DNA of 64,000 nt from Lathyrus oleraceus (lineage: Eukaryota; Streptophyta; Magnoliopsida; Fabales; Fabaceae), in NCBI RefSeq assembly GCF_024323335.1, contig NC_066585.1:84432614-84496613 (forward strand), given 5' to 3'. Position numbers and translations under genes: made by a program. Under the pieces are notes generated by a model. That model searched no databases. It was not told the DNA's origin and worked only from the letters and a program-made list of their open reading frames with translations. Shown here piece by piece: positions 24,926-35,266 of the stretch (within the stretch, counting starts at the first letter, position 1; each line of letters starts with the position of its first letter).

Positions 24926-25292
24926 CTAGCCTCCAGACGGGGCACTATGTGCCCGTCAGTCCGTTTTTTTAATAAACATACGTGAAAATATATACGATAT
25001 TGTTTTATTTAATATTAATTTTAATTAAAAGTTATATAAGAAGTTAATAGTATGAAGGTATGTGAAAGATGATAATAGTGATTTCAATAGATGTTATTAG
25101 AAATTATTATGTAAGTTATATAAGGGTAAAATTGGTAGAAAAATAGGCTACACCAAAATCAAGTTTTTCCTTTATATATTGTTAAGATCAATAGAAGTTA
25201 TTAGAAGTTAATATGTAAGTTATATAAGAGTAAAATTAGTAGAAAAATAGGCTTCGCCAAAATCAAGTTTTCCCTTTATATATTGTTATAGA
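24926..25292 (-). mobile_element. Short non-autonomous Helitron
   Basis: Read on the minus strand, it starts TCTATAACAATATATAAAGG directly after an A (25293). It ends with a near-perfect hairpin (stem halves of GACGGGCAC, loop ATA; 24936-24957), a 6-base spacer TGGAGG and CTAG (24926-24929), followed by T. TC start, hairpin about 10 bases before CTRR, and insertion between A and T are the defining Helitron features. No Rep/helicase is encoded. Its 5' half consists of two copies of a 104-bp unit (25084-25187 and 25188-25291). It ends 28 bp from the UVR8 stop codon and so lies in or next to that gene's 3' untranslated region. Confidence 0.8.
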
Positions 25293-25320
25293 TATAATCT
25301 TCCTTGTGTCTGTTGGTCTC

Positions 25321-28024
25321 CTACATCATTGTTGGGCTACCATCAAATGAGACATCATTTTCAGGGACAATTGCATCAAACGTTTCTCCCTTATCAGAAC
25401 TAGTGCCTTGTGATCCTAAGCCCTGCCAAATCATTCCAAGTTGTGTCATTACATCAACTTATTGATGTTAACAAGAGTTTATACTGCTGAAAAGCTGTTT
25501 TTTGTGTAAAAATTAATTAATCAAAGATCAAATATGTGCCAAGCCACCAACCATAAGCTCACAGATAATGTCAAATGACCTTGCCAACTTAACACACATT
25601 ATCACAACCTTTCATAAGTTACCTATAATATAAAAATATTCTTTATTTTTAAATGAAGTACATTAGTTCAACATTATGAGCACAAGAAAACTTACCGTTT
25701 CATTTGGAACAACTGCATATCTCTCTGATAAGGATGCAAATGACTTCCCTGTTTAAGTAAAAACGAAACATCCCGATTCATGGAAAACTCGATTCTAAAT
25801 TAAACTGTCATATAGTATAAATCGGCAACGGCTATAGAAAAGAAAAAAGAAATCGCAAACGAGCTTAATTAGAGCACCTGATGATGGATACTTTGACGAT
25901 TCTATGCGCTTTCCGCTACATCCATCAGCGCTAAAGGCATCAATAATAATCGGAACGTTCCTATAAATCCAAAAGAGCTAACATTCATATTCAAGCCTTG
26001 TAGTGAAATGTAACAATTATCGTTTCTTGCACATGAAGTTACCGGTCTATGGTGTCTCCATGCCCAAGTTGTCCACTCGCACCTCTTCCCCAAGAATATA
26101 CATTTGCGCGATTAGTGACAGCAACGGTGTGTCTCCATCCACATGAGATCTGAACTACTTTCTACCAAGGCAAACAAAATTTTGCAGAGATAAAAAATAG
26201 CGATCGTGATAAAAGGGTAGAAGATTCGAGAAGTCTAAAGTACCTGAGCATGAGGAAAGTTCACTAGCATGGGAGAGCAGCAATCAAAATTGTCACCAAT
26301 TCCAATCTGTCCAAACTAAAATGGAAAAGAGAAACAAGTATCAAATTCACCAAACACATTGCTAAAATTGTTTCAAGTGCATTATTTAAACACATGCAGA
26401 AAAATATCATAAACTATTCACCTTATTCCAGCCCCAGCCGAAAAGTTGTCCGCTTGACGTGAGTGCCATGCTATGCCTCCATCCACCTGATACCTGAAAA
26501 AATGCACATAAAGTTTGGTTTCCTATGTTTTCACGGTACGATTCACACGCCGAATTTGAAGCCTAGACTATAAATGAGACTAATTGTTTCCAACTCTGCA
26601 TAAATTTGAAGGACCACCTGTGAAATGAACTTATCACTCAATGCTTGAACCTTACGAGGCACGAGATGGTCTTCGAAATCTCCATGTCCAAGCTGACCAT
26701 ATTTACTCCATCCGTACGTGTATAATCCACCGGAAGATGAAACCGATATCGTATGCCTCCAGCCACAAGCAACCATGCCTATCTTGTCACCCTGCAAAAT
26801 GTACATTTATGATATCACAAGTCCACTATTCTGCCACGCCATTCCACACCGTCGGGACTACATTAACCGTCCATGTCCCTTTAACTCTTCTAAATTATAA
26901 TACACAGTATAAGTTTAAAGACATACATCAATGTTCACTTTCTCGGGGATCAAGCGATCGTTTGTGTCTCCTAATCCCAAGTTTCCGTATCGTCCCCAGC
27001 CCCATCCATACAAATCTCCGTCTTCAGTAATTGCCACACTATGTTCAGCACCAGCAGCAACCATTTTGATACGTATTCCCTATAACAGACGAAAAAACCA
27101 CATGTCCTAGTTAGAATTCACCGAGATGACCAAGATCATAATAGATAACCAAGATTCAGCTCTTAGAAAAGCACCTCAAATGCTAGAATTTTTTGTGGCA
27201 CAAGTGAGTCCTCTGTAGTACCAAGTCCAAGTTCACCATTTTGATTACGCCCCCAACTTTAAACATAACAGCAGAAAAATACAATGAATGACCAACGCGA
27301 CACGGGAAAAAAAAGTATTTAAATAACCAAATAAACGACGTAAAAACATATACAACAACAAACTACAAACCTTAACACCTTGCTTTCCATAGTAACTGCC
27401 AAACAATGACAGTCCCCACAAGCAATTTGCTTTATCTTTAGACCCTGCAATGCTCTAATAGGATGAGGAATGAACAAGTCACTTTGATCACCATGACCTA
27501 ATCTTCCGAAATCACCCCTGCAAAAACATCATATGGAAGAAAAACACAAATGATATTCTAACTATGAAGAAAAATCCACTAGCCAAACATAGTTAAGGTG
27601 AAGGCCAGACCATCCCCAACTATATACATTCTTGCCAGAATCAGAACGTGCTACGGTATAATCAGCTCCACAAGTAACAGACACAATGTCTTGACCATCA
27701 AAAGCACTCAGTTTTGTGGGTAAGAGTCTGTCATCAGTATCACCATGGCCTAACTGCCCGTCCTCTCCTCGTCCCCAAGAGCAAACAACATTTCCAGCTA
27801 TTAAAGGAATCAAAATTCAAACAAACATAAAAACCAAAACCTTAAAGACTTGAAAGAGATAAAAGATCAATGTTTTCACTGACAATATTTCATTTGACTA
27901 AAAAAAAGCTGAAAAATTAGTGCTTACAGAGAAGTGCCACAGTGTGGCTGGCACCAGCAGAAATGAGAAGAACATGAGAAGGTGAATCGTTTACTTCACT
28001 GGTCATCATCACTTCATCGTCCAT
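25321..28024 (-). CDS. UVR8: UV-B photoreceptor UVR8, complete 12-exon gene
   Basis: UVR8 is a seven-bladed RCC1-type beta-propeller. It is a homodimer that becomes monomeric on UV-B absorption by its own tryptophans and then binds COP1. Exons on the minus strand are 28024-27928, 27797-27611, 27517-27371, 27256-27175, 27079-26927, 26791-26618, 26493-26422, 26315-26244, 26161-26043, 25960-25878, 25748-25696 and 25422-25321. Together they give 1341 nt, 446 residues plus stop, with GT-AG borders and no frame break. The three GWRH motifs put Trp at 233, 285 and 337, exactly the numbering of the Arabidopsis protein. Trp285 lies in GGWRHS (Ser replacing the usual Thr). The C-terminal VP motif is Val409-Pro410 in RYAVVPNETG, the COP1-binding element. 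Intron 2 has a weak donor (TG|GTCTGG). The start MDDEVMM is chosen because upstream residues in the same frame are leader-like; Met6 and Met7 are alternatives. Introns are short, 82-273 bp. Confidence 0.97.
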
Positions 28025-28569
28025 GGTCACCAAAAATTTTCTATGTGGGAGAAGTTGACAGAAAAACGTGTTTCTTTTTATATTATAGAATAGGAAAGTG
28101 GAACAACAACAATAATGATACAAAGACAAACTTGATTTGTTTTAGTTCACAAAAGTCTAAAATGGCATACGAGTAGGTGAAATTCAATTACATCATTCAA
28201 GAAACGATGTTAAAATAAAACAAAACCCTGCTTTTCGTACCATACTATCATTAATGTGTGATTTTTATATCACCGTTTTTTATGTACAAAATGCAACTCA
28301 ATACTTTAACTTAATGTAAAGAATTAGTACATGCATGTTAAATGTGTAAGGTTATAAATAGAGTAACTATTGAGTAGGTGTGAAGTTGGTTAGAGAGTAA
28401 TGGAGCGTCTTGTAAAACAACATCATAGTACATGTATACTAAAATAAAATGAATGCTATGAGGACAAAATAAGTGATGGATATTTGAGAATGAAGGAAAA
28501 ACAGACTTGACCGAGGATTTATTAGAGATTGTTGCGGGTTGGTGATGTACACTTATTTCATTATTCCGG
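28025..28569 (-). promoter_or_regulatory. Upstream region of UVR8
   Basis: No gene. An AT-rich TATAATATAAAAA-like stretch lies on the minus strand near 28075-28088, about 55 bp above the ATG. That could be a core promoter or simply leader sequence. No intact ACGT-type light-response element was recognised close to the start. Confidence 0.3.
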
Positions 28570-28745
28570 ACAAGGTCTATTGAACTAGTGCACGGGATAT
28601 ACGGCCTTGTTTCATGCTCTAGGGTGTGCTTGAATCCATACAAATCCTTTTTCAATATGTATACCTTCTCTTCTTGCCCTTTGATCTCAAAGTTTGGTGG
28701 TTGTTTGGCGTAGATCTCCCTCTCTAGCGGTCCATTAAGGAAAGC
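28570..28745 (-). pseudogene. Ty1/copia reverse transcriptase fragment
   Basis: On the minus strand the translation reads AFLNGPLEREIYAKQPPNFE followed by VYILKKDLYGFKHT. It aligns by pattern with the copia RT stretch that precedes and includes LKKALYGLKQ. Only this piece of the RT palm is present, with no catalytic YVDD, and the sequence dissolves on both sides. It is a scrap of an insertion close to the UVR8 5' end. Confidence 0.75.
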
Positions 28746-29560
28746 AAAATGTTATTACAAGTGATTGACACATTTTTATAGATATCATGTAATGCAAGAT
28801 GTCATGACATTATGTTGAGACTTTGGTCACTATGGCGCTCAAAAAAGGAGGCAAAGATGTGGAACAAGATGTTCCATACGTTGTCAAACGTTCTGCCTCA
28901 GAAGCCAGTTGCGCGGTAGCAGAATCTCACGCCTAATTTGTTTCCTTATTTGGTGAATGTTTATGCGCTTTTAGTGTTAAGGAAATAATCCTCTAAAGAC
29001 CAGTTATCAAGACCAAATCATATTGATAGGGATTTAATTTATGATTGATTACAAATCAAATTAAATCACATTTTGAACTTCGCCTTTTGTTGTTTATTCA
29101 GGTGCAAGTATTCTAAAACCCTAACGCCAAATGCAACGGGATGTTTTGCTATTTAAGGAGAAGTTCTACATGCAGAAGAATCAGACCATCAGAAATATTG
29201 CAAGGCGTATTTTAGTTGTTGAGTCTTTGTCTTTTCATATGCTTAACTTGTGAAACTCTATTCATTTGAATTATTCCTATACAAAGGAATATAGTTTGTT
29301 ATTTGAGTTGTAATAATTTCATCATTCAAACTATTTTCTATTTGTCCAACACTAGGGATAATCGTTGAGAGAAAGTGATAAAGGTTTCATATTAAGAAAA
29401 TTCACTATAATGGGGGAGTCCTAAATAGAAACTCACTAGTAATATTAAGAAAAAAGACATTGAACTAGAAGAGTTCATCTAAGATCAATGTGTACTTTTA
29501 CTATTAAGAGTGAATTTTCTTTCTTGGGTTAATGCCCTTTAGACGTAGGTGACATTGCAC
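28746..29560 (+). repeat. Copia (Sirevirus-like) LTR remnant
   Basis: Phrases around 29340-29560 (agggataatcgttgagagaaagtga, gtcctaaatagaaa, agtgaattttctttcttg, tagacgtaggtgacattgcaccg) match in order the end of the plus-strand Sirevirus LTR at 44110-44330. The remnant breaks off into gypsy sequence near 29560. No internal coding region is attached. Confidence 0.65.
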
Positions 29561-30125
29561 CGAGCCCAACCTGGATTCCAACCCTCAAAGTCAGTATTTG
29601 GAACTTCAGAAAGTTGTGCATCAACGAGGGCAAACTCTTCTTTGGCTGTCTCAGGGCTGCTCAGGTAACACTTACGAGCGACTTGTTGATCTCTTTGGAC
29701 GATGCCCACTCCGCCGTCTATGAGCGAATATTTCAAGGTTAAATATCAGTTGGATACGACCACCCCTAGGACGTTGATGGCAGGGCGCCCTAGGATGATG
29801 TTGTAAGGTGACATGGTGTCCACAATGAGGTAGATGACGTCGATGGCTTTCACGTTTGCTCCCTCGCCGCAGGTCGTTTCTAGGGTCACATAACCCATTA
29901 GCTGCACATATTCTCTTGATAATCCTGTCAAAGAGCCGGTGAACCTCTGATGTCATCCGGATTCAAGTGTAGCTTCTGAAAGACACCCCATAATAGGATA
30001 TCGATTGAACTTCCTGGGTCAATCAAGATGCACTTGATATCCTAATTATCGTGTTGGATGGTGATGACCAAGGGGTCATTATCGTGAAGGTCAACGTCCA
30101 AGACATCTTCCTCGGAGAAAATGCT
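29545..30125 (-). pseudogene. Tat-type Ty3/gypsy gag-protease fragment
   Basis: Read leftward on the minus strand: DNDPLVITIQHDN, a stop, then the aspartic protease motif ILIDPGSSIDIL (about 30000-30030). After a frame change comes YVQLMGYVTLETTCGEGANV and PYNIILGRPAINVLG, ending near QVARKCY. The D-P-G-S-S form of the active site and the order of these blocks are typical of Tat-lineage elements. Several stops and one or more shifts show it is dead. RT and later domains are absent. Confidence 0.8.
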
Positions 30126-30354
30126 GGCTCCAACCTTTCCAATGGTGTTTTCAGGACGACCGGAGGATATGAGGTTCACTATGAACACCTGCCTTACATA
30201 TCTTCATCGAACGGCCCTGGAGATGCATTTCCCAGAAATACCTCCAGCGATGGTGTTCGCTATGTGGTGTAGGATCATATTAGTCATCTCTAGGCAGGAA
30301 AGAAAGGATATTAGTATTAGAGAGGAAGGTCTGGCCCCGATTAGTTTTATCGGG

Positions 30355-30371
30355 CCCCACAGTGGGTGCCA
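30355..30371 (-). other. Primer-binding site of the Tat-type element (putative)
   Basis: Minus strand TGGCACCCACTGTGGGG follows a CA-ending segment by one base. It resembles the TGGCGCCCACCGTGGGG-type sequence found after Tat-lineage LTRs, with substitutions. Confidence 0.6.
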
Positions 30372-30372
30372 T

Positions 30373-30710
30373 TGTATTATCCAAAAAGTACATGTCTGTG
30401 TGTATTCCCCATGCAAGGGCAGGGAGATTCAAAGGTCTTAATAGGTATATTACAAGTTGGGAAAGTGAGGGCTAGTTCACGGTGGCTAATAGCCCTTTAT
30501 GGAGGTTTTGAGGATATTTGAGGGACCAACTCACGTGAGGTGAAAGACTCTGTTAGTGGTCGACATTACTGGGTTGCAGGAGGGCAGTTAGCTTTACGGT
30601 GTTAGGGCTATTAGGAGCTGGAGCTCTCCGAGTAGTAGTAAGTGTGTATGAATTAAGAGTTTTCCATCCTCCCCCTTAAGGGGTAACGTGTTTATAAGAG
30701 TTCTCGATAC
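30373..30710 (-). repeat. Tat-type 5' LTR, inner part (continues at 39216)
   Basis: This sequence lies between the putative primer-binding site and the Sirevirus insertion at 30711. The missing part probably resumes after the insertion at 39216-39490, ending at a CA. The whole would be about 613 bp with TG..CA ends. Confidence 0.5.
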
Positions 30711-32549
30711 TGAAGGTGCAAGAAACACAAGAAAGGGGTGGGATTGAATTGGGTTTCTAGTATGATAACTTTTTCTTTCCCAAAACAAACACAAGACTAG
30801 CAAGAACAAAGATAAGGACAATGATAAAAGACACAAGTATTTTATCCTGGTCCGTTGTTAATAAAGTTACATCTAGTCCACCCATCTGAGTGATTTCTAC
30901 TTAGAGAAGAACTTAATCAAATAATCAATCCGATTACAAAACAATGATACCCTGTTAGTGATTTCTTAAGAATTTTGACCTATCCGGCCCTCTAAGAATT
31001 ATGACGATTATTGAGTCCTTAAGATCTTAAACAATCTGGTCGCTTAAGGAGATTTATCCTCTTTGACAATCTGTCAAAGCCCTCTCAAGAACCTGACCAA
31101 CCCGGTCGCTTAAGGAATATAACCTTAATGACAAACTATCATTGCCCTCTCAAGAACCTAACCAACCTGGTCGCTTGAGGAATATAACCAAACTTGGTTA
31201 TTACAAATTTGTGTTTACAGAGTTTGCTTAATTTGCTTACTGATAAGATGATAACACATAAAATGAAGATCAAGTAAATACACTTTAAAAGATATATAAT
31301 GAAAGTTCTAAGTGTTTCTCTCTTTGTGTTATAATGTTGTAGCTTCATAGTCTGTGAAGACTCATACACATGCATCCACATCCACGCTCACTACACACAC
31401 TTTTCCATATTATTCATCCTCAAAATATATAGGAGATGAATAGATCCGTTGGAGGAAAGATCCATTGGATGGTAGAATAAGAATTATCCTCAAAGTATTT
31501 GTTGTTTGGAGGTCACTTCATTTGCAACAATAGAATGGTGCTTGCAAGAGATAATAGGTGATCATGGGACATGAGAAGCTTATTTACTTTGAAAGTAGAT
31601 TTTTTTTACCTTTAATTCAAATCTTCTAGTCATAATCTTCTTATGCAATTGGTTTGAATCTTAAGTAGAGATCCGAGACTGTATTCGTAAGGAAATATCA
31701 TGTTAGTTGTACTTTTCTCGAGTATACTTCTCGTTATAATCAGAGGCTTCAGATAATAGATGAAGTGAAGATTGACCAGAGTCTCGAGCCTAGATGATGT
31801 AGACTGTCAAGTTTATTCAGAGTGAGGCTTGAAAGTATCACACTCCAGAGTAAATATGACCAAGAAATTTAGAAGTATTTACTAGTTTGTTAAGATGCTT
31901 TGACTGTCCAAGAAGCATTTACTTTGGATTACTAACTTCTAGTTAGAGGCTTATAATATAATTTTATGAAGCTTGAGTAGAGTTCAAAGGATATCTTCAG
32001 AACTTTGAGAGACTTCAAAGTCCTTGGAGTACTGGGTTCTGAGACTAACACAAGCTTGTAATCAGAGCTTATATCAAAGAATGTTAGGATGGTTTCTATT
32101 CATAAACATTGACTTGATAATCTTGAAGCTTGATTTGATTAAACACAAGCTTTTGATTAATTCCTTTTGTTCAGAGTTTGTTTTCTCTTTAAATTCTTCT
32201 TTCAGCTTTCTTTAGACTTTGTCTGCATTCAAATTTGACTTCTCCAATGGTATAACTTTCTTCAGAATCTGGTTTTTTATAATTGATATTGTTCAGGCCT
32301 TGCTTCATACTTTGCTTTGATTTAATGTTTGATTTCCATTATAATTTGCTTTCTTATGAGTTGACTATCATAGTTGACTTTCATATTTAGCATTAAAAGT
32401 TTCTTGATCAGAACTTCATTAAGATTATGTTTTAGCCTTTGAGTTTCTGCATACTTAACAAAGTAGTTAGTGCATAAAGTTATTCTTTTATACTTTGTTA
32501 TCACAAGAACTTAAAGGTATGTAGATGTAAAGCCAAACTTGTTATTACA
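30711..32549 (-). repeat. 3' LTR of the old Sirevirus
   Basis: In plus-strand reading it runs from tgaaggtgcaag to cttgttattaca, followed by the polypurine tract complement (atctcccacctttt). Confidence 0.85.
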
Positions 32550-33991
32550 ATCTCCCACCTTTTGATGATGATAAACAATTGTATTTTGACGAACAATTTT
32601 TACTTGGATAATCATGTTTATAAAACTTCAGAGTTAGGTTTGTAACCTCCCCCTGAGTTTTATACTATCAAAAATATTTTTTTCAAAATGTATAAAGTGA
32701 GGTTTGCAAAATATATAGGAGATGAATAGATCCATTGGAGGAAAGATCCATTGAATGGTAGAATAAGAATTATCCTCAAAGTATTTGTTGTTTGGAGGTC
32801 ACTTCATTTGCAGCAATAGAACGGTGCTTGCAGGAGATAATAGGTGATCATGGGACATGAGAAGCTTATTTACTTTGAAAGTAGATTTTTTTTGACCTTT
32901 AATTCAAATCTTCTAGTCATAAGCTTCTTATGCAATTGGTTTGAATCTTAAGTAGAGATCAAAGACTGTATTCGTAAGGAAATATCATGTTAGTTGTACT
33001 TTTCTCGAGTATACTTCTCGTTATAATCAGAGGCTTCAGATAATAGATGAAGTGAAGATTGACCAGAGTCTCGAGCCTAGATGATGTAGAATGTCAAGTT
33101 TATTCAGAGTGAGGCTTGAAAGTATCACACTCCAGAGTAAATATGACCAAGAAATTTAGAAGTATTTACTAGTTTGTTAAGATGCTTTGACTGTCCAAGA
33201 AGCATTTACTTTGGATTACTAACTTCTAGTTAGAGGCTTATAATATAATTTTATGAAGCTTGAGTAGAGTTCAAAGGATATCTTCAGAACTTTGAGAGAC
33301 TTCAGAGTCCTTGGAGTACTGGGTTCTGAGACTAACACAAGCTTATAATCAAAGCTTATATCAAAGAATGTTAGGATGGTTTCTATTCATAAACATTGAC
33401 TTGATAATCTTGAAGCTTGATTTGATTAAACACAAGCTTTTGATTACTTCCTTTTGTTCAGAGTGTGTTTTCTCTTTAAATTCTTCTTTCAGCTTTCTTT
33501 AGACTTTGTTTGCATTCAAATTTGACTTCTCCAATGGTATAACTTTCTTCAGAATCTGGTTTTTTATAATTGATATTGTTCAGGCCTTGCTTCATACTTT
33601 GCTTTGATTTAATGTTTGATTTCCATTATAATTTTCTTTCTTATGAGTTGACTATCATAGTTGACTTTCATATTTAGCATTAAAAGTTTCTTGATCAGAA
33701 CTTCATTAAGATTATGTTTTAGCCTTTGAGTTTTTGCATACTTAACAAAGTAGTTAGTGCATAAAGTTATTCTTTTATACTTTGTTATCACAAAAACTTA
33801 AAGGTATGTAGATGTAGAGCCAAACTTGTCATTACAACTCCCACTTTTTGATGATGATAAACAATTGTATTTTGACGAACAATTTTTACTTGGATAATCA
33901 TGTTTATAAACTTCAGAGTTAGGTTTGTAACCTCCCCCTGAGTTTTATACTATCAAAATTATTTTTTTCAAAATGTACAAAGTGAGGGTTG
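31421..33991. repeat. 1.29-kb tandem duplication across the LTR/PPT junction
   Basis: Unit one is 31421-32706 and unit two 32707-33991, at an offset of 1286-1287 bp. Each contains the outer 1.13 kb of the LTR plus polypurine tract and about 150 bp of internal DNA. The units differ at only about 2% of positions, far less than the two full LTRs do. The breakpoints share a CAA(A) microhomology. Confidence 0.93.
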
Positions 33992-34340
33992 CAAGCTCCC
34001 CCTGTGTTTAAGATCCAAAATAATTTTGGTTTTAATAAAATCTTGAATCAGATAAATATGCTAAAATTAAGAGTGAGGTTTGTAAGCTTCCTTAGAGTAT
34101 TTTAGATTATCAAAATTCTTCAGCTCTAAGTACCGAGAGTGAGGTTTGCAAGCTCCGCCTGAGTACAAGACTTAGAATTTTGATTCCATTAAACTTTTTT
34201 GATAAAATATTTTCTTCAGAGTCATTATCCTTGACTGCTCTAGAATGTTAATGTTAACACACTTTTTGGACTAAGAATGTTTGGGAAATTATCAACTGAA
34301 TAAAAATGATCAAAATCATTACTCTTCTCCCCCTTTATCG
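32640..34340 (-). other. Polypurine-tract-like motif array upstream of the 3' LTR
   Basis: The plus-strand motif g(t/c)aa(c/g)ctccccctgag (minus CTCAGGGGGAG) recurs at 32646, 33931 and 33995, and degenerately at 34086 and 34152. A further ctccccctttat lies at 34327. Each of the first five is preceded by agtgagg(t/g)tt. Multiple PPT-like motifs in this position are a known hallmark of Sireviruses. Confidence 0.7.
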
Positions 34341-34459
34341 TCATAAAAAATAATCTTAAAATGATCAGAGAGATTAAATAAAGGCAAAGAAAATAAAAAT
34401 CTTCATTAAATGAGAAAAAAATATAAAATAGTTGGAGGGAATACAAAGAGAAACAACAG

Positions 34460-35266
34460 ACAATCATATGGACAAAAGAGCATATAGAGAATTTTCCCTA
34501 AGGGCCACGCTTCCTCTTCCTCTGAGTCTCCAAACCCGTAACACCTACAAGCTTCTTTCCCTAGGAGGTCTCAAGCGCTTCAGTTTGACCTTCCATATGT
34601 ACTTCCTTAACTATACCTTTTTAAACAAACAGTTCAGAGAGAACTCTCCCAAAAGGAATGAAGGAAAACTCACCCTCGCGAGAGGCGAGATTTTATCTTT
34701 TAGATAGTTAAAGATAGTAAGAGGTAGATTAACTCTTACCATTGAAATGGGTAAATAGAGAACATGTTTGTCATCCATAGACAAGAAGGGTGAGTTCTGA
34801 TCCTTTGGTGTAATAAGTTTGTGATAATCAACTGATACTACAAATTTGCCGCATGAGTTAGATCAAAATCTTTGGAAGGGTTTCCAGAACTTTTGGTGAT
34901 GGAGAGAATGTCTTTGCGAAATGTGAGGTTGGTTACGTACCATTCAATATTGGCACCATCTTCTTCATACTTAATGACATAAGCAATAAGTGAAAGAGTG
35001 ATAGTAATAGGAGTGTTCATTATGACAGACCAGATTTCCTCAACATTTTTATCATTAACATGAATCGAAGCATTCATCCAATTTTTTTTGGAAAGGATAG
35101 GAAATACTGAACCATGAAGCATTTCAAAGTAGTTTACCCAAAGTTGAGAGGTGATAAGATGATGAATGATGGAACATATGGCTTTTATCTCTTCAAAGTC
35201 AACCACTTGTTCCAAGAAAGTAACAAGCTCAATTTCATCACCGTTAAAGGTTTTGCAAGAATTCAT
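34460..35266 (-). pseudogene. Sirevirus env-like ORF remnant (old element)
   Basis: The intact piece (142 codons, 35266-34838) begins MNSCKTFNGDEIELV and contains VDFEEIKAICS and LLWVNYFEMLHGSVFPIL-like residues. It sits between the pol position and the 3' LTR, where Sireviruses carry an extra env-like frame of unproven function. Frameshifted pieces continue to about 34460 (SREGEFSFIPFGRVLSELF). The same layout occurs in the element at 54690-61798 (VDFEEMMALC near 57660). No signal peptide or membrane segment was seen in the retained part. Confidence 0.65.

Noticed and set aside
26641..27030. 129-codon plus-strand frame within UVR8
   Set aside because: It is the antisense shadow of UVR8 exons 5 and 6, which join perfectly with the other exons.
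30051..30441. Plus-strand frames of 73 and 106 codons
   Set aside because: They are shadows of the minus-strand Tat-type protease and leader region.
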